This document shows positions 52,101-62,077 of a DNA stretch of 64,000 nucleotides, one piece after another. The translations under genes were made by a program, and so were the position numbers. Below the pieces are notes generated by a model. That model made no database searches, was not told the origin of the DNA, and saw only the letters and a list, made by a program, of their open reading frames with translations. The DNA lies in assembly GCA_963971575.1 (NCBI GenBank), contig OZ020611.1, positions 25,899,279-25,963,278 of the forward strand, read 5' to 3'. This stretch comes from Liopterus haemorrhoidalis (lineage: Eukaryota > Arthropoda > Insecta > Coleoptera > Dytiscidae). Position 1 is the stretch's first letter. Every line of letters begins with the position of its first letter.

Positions 52101-53353
52101 AACCAATGAAAAGAATAAGGTAGACTTATGAAAATGATGAAAAGAATAAGGTAGACTTATGAAAATGATGAAAAGAATAAGGTAGACCTATGAAACCAAT
52201 GAAAAGAATAAAGTAGACTTATGAAAATGATGAAAAGAATAAGGTAGACTTATGAAAATGATGAAAAGAATAAGGTAGACTTATGAAAATGATGAAAAGA
52301 ATAAGGTAGACTTATGAAAATGATGAAAAGAATAAGGTAGACTTATGAAACCAATGAAAAGAATAAGGTAGACTTATGAAAATAATGAAAAGAATAAGGT
52401 AGACTTATGAAACCAATGAAAAGAATAAGGTAGACTTATGAAACTAATTAAAAGAATAAGGTAGACTTATGAAATTGATGAAAAGAATAAGGTAGACTTA
52501 TGAAAATAATGAAAAGAATAAGGTAGACTTATGAAAATAATGAAAAAAATAAGGTAAACTTATGAAACCAATGAAAAGAATAAGGTAGACTTATGAAAAT
52601 AATGAAAAGAATAAGGTAGACTTATGAAACCAATGAAAAGAATAATATAGACTTATGAAAATGATGAAAAGAATAAGGTAGACTTATGAAAATGGTGAAA
52701 AGAATAAGGTAGACTTATGAAAATGATGAAAAGAATAAGGTAGACTTATGAAAATAATGAAAAGAATAAGGTAGACTTACGAAACCAATGAAAAGAATAA
52801 GGTAGACTTAGGAAAATTATGAAAAGAATAAGGTAGACTTATGAAACCAATGAAAAGAATAAGGTAGACTTATGAAACCAGTGAAAAGAATAAGGTAGAC
52901 TTATAAAAATGATCAAAAGAATAAGGTAGACTTATATAAATAATGAAATGAATAAGGTAGACTTATGAAACCAATGAAAAGAATAAGGTAGACTTATGAA
53001 AATGATAAAAAGAATAAGGTAGACTTATGAAACCAATGAAAAGAATAAGGTAGACTTATGAAAATAATGAAACGAATAAGGTAGACTTACGAAACCAATG
53101 AAAAGAATAAGGTAGACTTATGAAACCAATGAAAAGAATAAGGTAGACTTATGAAAATGATGAAAAGAATAAGGTAGACTTATGAAAATAATGAAAAGAA
53201 AAAGGTAGACTTATGAAAATGATGAAACGAATAAGGTAGACTTATGAAAAAGATGAAAAGAAAAAGGTAGACTTATGAAAATGATAAAAAGAAAAAGGTA
53301 GACTTATGAAAATGATGAAAAGAAAAAAGCTAGACTTATGAAAATGATGAAAA
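49155..53353 (+). repeat. Second-family HOR copy 2 (4,199 bp, with a nested partial copy)
   Basis: Offsets of 4,199 bp hold for the 22-bp unit (49372 and 53571) and TTATATAAATAATG (48733 and 52932). A second, partial start of the HOR is nested at 50944: a GAAAAAGG unit followed by GAAAGG, then GAATATAATAG at 51009, a 22-bp unit at 51161 and GGTAAACCTTTG near 51562. Near 51.65 kb it breaks off into AAGGTGG and GGACAACTT units. Confidence 0.78.
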
Positions 53354-55669
53354 GAAAAAGGTAGACTTATGAAACCAATGAAAGGAATAAGGTAGACTTA
53401 TGAAAATGATGAAAAGAATATAATAGACTTATGAAAATGATGAAAAGAATAAGGTAGACTTATGAAAATGATGAAAAGAATAAGGTAGACTTATGAAAAT
53501 GATGAAAAGAATAAGGTAGACTTATGAAAATGATGAAAAGAATAAGGTAGACTTATGAAACCAATGAAAAGAATAAGGTAGACTTATGAAAAGAATAAGG
53601 TAGACTTATGAAAATGATGAAAAGAATAAGGTAGACTTATGAAACCAATGAAAAGAATAAGGTAGACTTATGAAAATGATGAAAAGAATAAGGTAGACTT
53701 ATGAAAATAATGAAAAGAATAAGGTAGACTTATGAAACCAATCAAAAGAATAAGGTAGACTTATGAAACCAATGAAAAGAATAAGGTAGACTTATGAAAA
53801 TGATGAAAAGAATAAGGTAGACTTATGAAACCAATGAAAAGAATAAGGTAGACTTATGAAAATAATGAAACGAATAAGGTAGACTTACGAAACCAATGAA
53901 ATGAATAAGGTAGAATTATGAAAATAATGAAAAGAATAAGGCAGACTTATGAAAATGATGAAAAGAATAAGGTAAACCTTTGAAACCAATGAAAAGAATA
54001 AGGTAGACTTATGAAAATAATGAAAAGAATAAGGTAGACTTATAAAACCAATGAATAGAATAAGGTAGACTTATGAAAATAATGAAAAGAATAAGGTAGA
54101 CTTATGAAACCAATTAATAGAATGAGGTAGACTTATGAAAATGATGAAAAGAATAAGGTAGACTTATGAAAATGATGAATAGAATAAGGTAGACTTATAA
54201 AAATGATGAAAAGAATAAGGTAGACCTTTGAAACCAATGAAAAGAATAAGGTAGACTTATGAAAATAATGAAAAGAATAAGGTAGACTTATGAAACCAAT
54301 GAATAGAATAAGGTAGACTTATGAAAATAATGAAAAGAATAAGGTAGACTTATGAAAATAATGAAAAGAATAAGGTAGACTTATGAAAATGATGAAAAGA
54401 ATAAGGTAGACTTATGAAAATGATGAAAAGAATAAGGTAGACTTATGAAACCGATGAAAAGAATAAGGTAGACTTATGAAAATGATGAAAAGAATAAGGT
54501 AGACTTATGAAAATGATGAAAAGAATAAGGTAGACTTATGAAACCAATGAAAAGAATAAGATAGACTTATGAAAATGATGAAAAGAATAAGGTAGACTTA
54601 TGAAAATGATGAAAAGAATAAGGTAGACTTATTAAAATGATGAAAAGAATAAGGTAGACTTATGAAACCAATGAAAAGAATAGGGTAGACTTATGAAACC
54701 AATGAAAAGAATAAGGTAGACTTATGAAAATGATGAAAAGAATAAGGTAGACTTATGAAATTGATGAAAATAATAAGGTAGACTTATGAAACCAATGAAA
54801 AGAATAAGGTAGACTTATGAAAATGATGAAAAGAATAAGGTAGACTTATGAAACCAATGAAAAGAATAAGGTAGACTTATGAAAATGATGAAAAGAATAA
54901 GGTAGACTTATGAAAATGATGAAAAGAATAAGGTAGACTTATGAAAATGATGAAAAGAATAAGGTAGACTTATGAAGATGATGAAAAGAATAAGGTAGAC
55001 TTATGAAACCAATGAAAAGAATAAGGTAGACTTATGAAAATGATGAAAAGAATAAGGTAGACCTATGAAACCAATGAAAAGAATAAAGTAGACTTATGAA
55101 AATGATGAAAAGAATAAGGTAGACTTATGAAAATGATGAAAAGAATAAGGTAGACTTATGAAAATGATGAAAAGAATAAGGTAGACTTATGAAGATGATG
55201 AAAAGAATAAGGTAGACTTATGAAACCAATGAAAAGAATAAGGTAGACTTATGAAAATGATGAAAAGAATAAGGTAGACTTATGAAACCAATGAAAAGAA
55301 TAAGGTAGACTTATGAAAATGATGAAAAGAATAAGGTAGACTTATGAAAATGATGAAAAGAATAAGGTAGACTTATGAAACCAATTAAAAGAATAAGGTA
55401 GACTTATGAAACCAATGAAAAGAATAAGATAGACTTATGAAAATGATGAAAAGAATAAGGTAGACTTATGAAACCAATGAAAAGAATAAGGTAGACTTAT
55501 GAAACCAATGAAAAGAATAAGGTAGACTTATGAAACCAATGAAAAGAATAAGATAGACTTATGAAACCAATGAAAAGAATAAGGTAGACTTATGAAACCA
55601 ATGAAAAGAATAAGGTAGACTTATGAAACCAATGAAAGGAATAAGGTAGACTTATGAAAATGATGAAAA

Positions 55670-56610
55670 GAATATAATAGACTTATGAAAATGATGAAAA
55701 GAATAAAGTGGACTTATGAAAAAGATGAAAAGAATAAGGTGGATTTATGAAAATGATGAAAAGAATAAGGTAGACTTATGAAAATGATGAAAAGAATAAG
55801 GTAGACTTATGAAAATGATGAAAAGAATAAGGTAGACTTATGAAAATGATGAAAAGAATAAGGACAACTTATGAAAGTGATGAAAAGAATAAGGTAGACT
55901 TATGAAACCAATGAAAAGAATAAGGTAGACTTATGAAACCAATGAAAAGAATAAGGTAGACTTATGAAAAGGGTGAAAAGAATAAGGTAGACTTATGAAA
56001 CCAATGAAAAGAATAAGGTAGACTTACAAAACCAATGAAAAGAATAAGATAGACTTATGAAACCAATGAAAAGAATAAGATAGACTTATGAAACCAATGA
56101 AAGGAATAAGGTAGACTTATGAAAATGATGAAAAGAATATAATAGACTTATGAAAATGATGAAAAGAATAAGGTAGACTTATGAAAATGATGAAAAGAAT
56201 AAGGTGGATTTATGAAAATGATGAAAAGAATAAGGTAGATTTATGAAAATGATGAAAAGGATAAGGTAGACTTATGAAAATGATGAAAAGAATAAGGTAG
56301 ACTTATGAAAATGATGAAAAGAATAAGGACAACTTATGAAAGTGATGAAAAGAATAAGGTAGACTTATGAAACCAATGAAAAGAATAAGGTAGACTTATG
56401 AAACCAATGAAAAGAATAAGGTAGACTTATGAAAAGGGTGAAAAGAATAAGGTAGACTTATGAAACCAATGAAAAGAATAAGGTAGACTTACGAAACCAA
56501 TGAAAAGAATAAGATAGACTTATGAAACCAATGAAAAGAATAAGATAGACTTATGAAACCAATGAAAAGAATAAGGTAGACTTATGAAACCAATGATAAG
56601 AATAAGGTAG
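55670..56610 (+). repeat. 465-bp tandem duplication with GGACAACTT and AAAAGGGTG variants
   Basis: Landmark pairs differ by 465 bp (15 monomers): GAATATAATAG (55673 and 56138), AGGACAACTT (55861 and 56326) and GGGTG (55971 and 56436). A third, altered GAATATAACAG follows at 56665. A related single copy of this variant set is in the transition zone (about 41728, 41918 and 42025), and a partial one is near 51775-51950. Confidence 0.78.
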
Positions 56611-57312
56611 ACTTATGAAACCAATGAAAGGAATAAGGTAGACTTATGAAAATGATGAAAAGAATATAACAGACTTATGAAAATGATGAAAAGAATAAGG
56701 TAGACTTATGAAAATGATGAAAAGAATAAGGTAGACTTATGAAAATGATGAAAATAATAAGGTAGACTTATGAAAATGATGAAAAGAATAAGGTAGACTT
56801 ATGAAACCAATGAAAAGAATAAGGTAGACTTATGAAAATGATGAAAAGAATAAGGTAGACTTATGAAAATGATGAAAAGAATAAGGTAGACTTATGAAAC
56901 CAATGAAAAGAATAAGGTAGACTTATGAAAATGATGAAAAGAATAAGGTAGACTTAAGAAAATAATGAAAAGAATAAGGTAGACTAATGAAACCAATCAA
57001 AAGAATAAGGTAGACTTATGAAACCAATGAAAAGAATAAAGTAGACTTATGAAAATGATGAAAAGAATAAGGTAGACTTATGAAAATAATGAAAAGAATA
57101 ATGTAGACTTATGAAACCAATGAAAAGAATTAGGTAGACTTATGAAACCCATGAAAAGAATAAGGTAGACTTATGAAACAAATGAAAAGAATAAGGTAGA
57201 CTTATGAAACCAATGAAAAGAATAAGGTAGACTTATGAAAATGATGAAAAGAATAAGGTAGACTTATGAAAATAATGAAAAGAAAACGGTAGACTTATGA
57301 AACCAATGAAAA

Positions 57313-57341
57313 GAATAAGGTAGACATGAAAATTATGAAAA
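57313..57341 (+). repeat. 29-bp monomer variant, second copy
   Basis: It has the same two-base loss as the unit at 42747, at an offset of 14,566 bp. Neighbouring variants also match: AAAACGG just upstream and GACTTAGGAAAATGATG just downstream. Confidence 0.88.
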
Positions 57342-59233
57342 GAATAAGGTAGACTTAGGAAAATGATGAAAAGAATAAGGTAGACTTATGAAACCAATGA
57401 AAAGAATAAGGTAGACTTATGAAAATGATGAAAAGAATAAAGTAGACTTATGAAAATAATGAAAAGAATAAGGTAGACTTATGAAACCAGTGAAAAGAAT
57501 AAGGTAGACTTATAAAAATGATGAAAAGAATAAAGTAGACTTATGAAAATGATGAAAAGAATAAGGTAGACTTATGAAAATGATGAAAAGATTAAGGTAG
57601 ACTTATGAAGCCAATGAAAAGAATAAGGTGAACTTATGAAAATGATGAAAAGAATAAGGTAGACTTATGAAACCAATGAAAAGATTAAGGTAGATTTATG
57701 AAAATAATGAAAAGAATAAAGTAGACTTATGAAACCAATAAAAAGAATAAGGTAGACTTATGAAAATGATGAAAAGAATAAGGTAGACTTATGAAACCAA
57801 TGAAAAGAATAAGGTAGACTTATGAAAATGATGAAAAGAATAAGGTAGACTTATGAAAATAATGAAAAGAATAAGGTAGACTTATGAAACCAATAAAAAG
57901 AATAAGGGAGACTTATGAAAATGATGAAAAGAATAAGGTAGACTTATGAAAATAATGAAAAGAATAAGGTAGACTTATGAAACCAATGAAAAGAATAAGG
58001 TAGACTTATGAAAATGATGAAAAGAATAAGGTAGACTTATGAATATGATGAAAAGAATAAGGTAGACCTATGAAACCAATGAAAAGAATAAAGTAGACTT
58101 ATGAAAATGATGAAAAGAATAAGGTAGACTTATGAAAATGATGAAAAGAATAAGGTAGACTTATGAAAATGATGAAAAGAATAAGGTAGACTTATGAAAA
58201 TGATGAAAAGAATAAGGTAGACTTATGAAACCAATGAAAAGAATAAGGTAGACTTATGAAAATAATGAAAAGAAAAAGGTAGACTTATGAAACCAATGAA
58301 AAGAATAAGGTAGACTTATGAAACTAATTAAAAGAATAAGGTAGACTTATGAAATTGATGAAAAGAATAAGGTAGACTTATGAAAATAATGAAAAGAATA
58401 AGGTAGACTTATGAAAATAATGAAAAAAATAAGGTAGACTTATGAAACCAATGAAAAGAATAAGGTAGACTTATGAAAATAATGAAAAGAATAAGGTAGA
58501 CTTATGAAACCAATGAAAAGAATAAGGTAGACTTATGAAAATGATGAAAAGAATAAGGTAGACTTATGAAAATGGTGAAAAGAATAAGGTAGACTTATGA
58601 AAATAATGAAAAGAATAAGGTAGACTTATGAAACCAATGAAAAGAATAAGGTAGACTTACGAAACCAATGAAAAGAATAAGGTAGACTTAGGAAAATAAT
58701 GAAAAGAATAAGGTAGACTTATGAAACCAATGAAAAGAATAAGGTAGACTTATGAAACCAGTGAAAAGAATAAGGTAGACTTATAAAAATGATCAAAAGA
58801 ATAAGGTAGACTTATATAAATAATGAAATGAATAAAGTAGACTTATAAAACCAATGAAAAGAATAAGGTAGACTTATGAAAATGATAAAAAGAATAAGGT
58901 AGACTTATGAAACCAATGAAAAGAATAAGGTAGACTTATGAAAATAATGAAACGAATAAGGTAGACTTACGAAACCAATGAAAAGAATAAGGTAGACTTA
59001 TGAAACCAATGAAAAGAATAAGGTAGACTTATGAAAATGATGAAAAGAATAAGGTAGACTTATGAAAATAATGAAAAGAAAAAGGTAGACTTATGAAAAT
59101 GATGAAAAGAATAAGGTAGACTTATGAAAAAGATGAAAAGAAAAAGGTAGACTTATGAAAATGATAAAAAGAAAAAGGTAGACTTATGAAAATGATGAAA
59201 AGAAAAAAGCTAGACTTATGAAAATGATGAAAA

Positions 59234-62077
59234 GAAAAAGGTAGACTTATGAAACCAATGAAAGGAATAAGGTAGACTTATGAAAATGATGAAAAGAATA
59301 TAATAGACTTATGAAAATGATGAAAAGAATAAGGTAGACTTATGAAAATGATGAAAAGAATAAGGTAGACTTATGAAAATGATGAAAAGAATAAGGTAGA
59401 CTTATGAAAATGATGAAAAGAATAAGGTAGACTTATGAAACCAATGAAAAGAATAAGGTAGACTTATGAAAAGAATAAGGTAGACTTATGAAAATGATGA
59501 AAAGAATAAGGTAGACTTATGAAACCAATGAAAAGAATAAGGTAGACTTATGAAAATGATGAAAAGAATAAGGTAGACTTATGAAAATAATGAAAAGAAT
59601 AAGGTAGACTTATGAAACCAATCAAAAGAATAAGGTAGACTTATGAAACCAATGAAAAGAATAAGGTAGACTTATGAAAATGATGAAAAGAATAAGGTAG
59701 ACTTATGAAACCAATGAAAAGAATAAGGTAGACTTATGAAAATAATGAAACGAATAAGGTAGACTTACGAAACCAATGAAATGAATAAGGTAGACTTATG
59801 AAAATAATGAAAAGAATAAGGCAGACTTATGAAAATGATGAAAAGAATAAGGTAAACCTTTGAAACCAATGAAAAGAATAAGGTAGACTTATGAAAATAA
59901 TGAAAAGAATAAGGTAGACTTATAAAACCAATGAATAGAATAAGGTAGACTTATGAAAATAATGAAAAGAATAAGGTAGACTTATGAAACCAATTAATAG
60001 AATGAGGTAGACTTATGAAAATGATGAAAAGAATAAGGTAGACTTATGAAAATGATGAATAAAATAAGGTAGACTTATAAAAATGATGAAAAGAATAAGG
60101 TAGACCTTTGAAACCAATGAAAAGAATAAGGTAGACTTATGAAAATAATGAAAAGAATAAGGTAGACTTATGAAACCAATGAATAGAATAAGGTAGACTT
60201 ATGAAAATAATGAAAAGAATAAGGTAGACTTATGAAAATAATGAAAAGAATAAGGTAGACTTATGAAAATGATGAAAAGAATAAGGTAGACTTATGAAAA
60301 TGATGAAAAGAATAAGGTAGACTTATGAAACCGATGAAAAGAATAAGGTAGACTTATGAAAATGATGAAAAGAATAAGGTAGACTTATGAAAATGATGAA
60401 AAGAATAAGGTAGACTTATGAAACCAATGAAAAGAATAAGATAGACTTATGAAAATGATGAAAAGAATAAGGTAGACTTATGAAAATGATGTAAAGAATA
60501 AGGTAGACTTATTAAAATGATGAAAAGAATAAGGTAGACTTATGAAACCAATGAAAAGAATAGGGTAGACTTATGAAACCAATGAAAAGAATAAGGTAGA
60601 CTTATGAAAATGATGAAAAGAATAAGGTAGACTTATGAATTTGATGAAAATAATAAGGTAGACTTATGAAACCAATGAAAAGAATAAGGTAGACTTATGA
60701 AAATGATGAAAAGAATAAGGTAGACTTATGAAACCAATGAAAAGAATAAGGTAGACTTAAGAAACCAATGAAAAGAATAAGGTAGACTTATGAAAATGAT
60801 GAAAAGAATAAGGTAGACTTATGAAACCAATGAAAAGAATAAGGTAGACTTATGAAAATGATGAAAAGAATAAGGTAGACTTATGAAAATGATGAAAAGA
60901 ATAAGGTAGACCTATGAAACCAATGAAAAGAATAAAGTAGACTTATGAAAATGATGAAAAGAATAAGGTAGACTTATGAAAATGATGAAAAGAATAAGGT
61001 AGACTTATGAAAATGATGAAAAGAATAAGGTAGACTTATGAAAATGATGAAAAGAATAAGGTAGACTTATGAAACCAATGAAAAGAATAAGGTAGACTTA
61101 TGAAAATAATGAAAAGAATAAGGTAGACTTATGAAACCAATGAAAAGAATAAGGTAGACTTATGAAACTAATTAAAAGAATAAGGTAGACTTATGAAATT
61201 GATGAAAAGAATAAGGTAGACTTATGAAAATAATGAAAAGAATAAGGTAGACTTATGAAAATAATGAAAAAAATAAGGTAGACTTATGAAACCAATGAAA
61301 AGAATAAGGTAGACTTATGAAAATAATGAAAAGAATAAGGTAGACTTATGAAACCAATGAAAAGAATAAGGTAGACTTATGAAAATGATGAAAAGAATAA
61401 GGTAGACTTATGAAAATGGTGAAAAGAATAAGGTAGACTTATGAAAATGATGAAAAGAATAAGGTAGACTTATGAAACCAATGAAAAGAATAAGGTAGAC
61501 TTACGAAACCAATGAAAAGAATAAGGTAGACTTAGGAAAATAATGAAAAGAATAAGGTAGACTTATGAAACCAATGAAAAGAATAAGGTAGACTTATGAA
61601 ACCAGTGAAAAGAATAAGGTAGACTTATAAAAATGATCAAAAGAATAAGGTAGACTTATATAAATAATGAAATGAATAAAGTAGACTTATGAAACCAATG
61701 AAAAGAATAAGGTAGACTTATGAAAATGATAAAAAGAATAAGGTAGACTTATGAAACCAATGAAAAGAATAAGGTAGACTTATGAAAATAATGAAACGAA
61801 TAAGGTAGACTTACGAAACCAATGAAAAGAATAAGGTAGACTTATGAAACCAATGAAAAAAATAAGGTAGACTTATGAAAATGATGAAAAGAATAAGGTA
61901 GACTTATGAAAATAATGAAAAGAAAAAGGTAGACTTATGAAAATGATGAAAAGAATATAGTAGACTTATGAAAAAGATGAAAAGAAAAAGGTAGACTTAT
62001 GAAAATGATAAAAAGAAAAAGGTAGACTTATGAAAATGATGAAAAGAAAAAAGCTAGACTTATGAAAATGATGAAAA
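59234..62077 (+). repeat. Second-family HOR copy 4 (2,844 bp, shortest)
   Basis: This is the minimal copy of the second family: 92 units, made of ninety 31-bp units plus one 22-bp and one 32-bp unit. The offset is confirmed by the 22-bp unit (59451 and 62295), TTATATAAATAATG (58812 and 61656) and the box (59078 and 61922). It has private GATGAATAAAATAAGG near 60056 and GATGTAAAG near 60488. Confidence 0.85.

Larger units (their letters stand above)
53354..59233 (+). repeat. Second-family HOR copy 3 (5,880 bp, expanded)
   Basis: Offsets of 5,880 bp hold for the 22-bp unit (53571 and 59451), TTATATAAATAATG (52932 and 58812) and GAATATAATAG (53419 and 59299). The extra length includes the 465-bp duplication at 55.67-56.6 kb and a segment (about 55.9-57.9 kb) related to the 42-44 kb transition zone. 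Confidence 0.8.
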
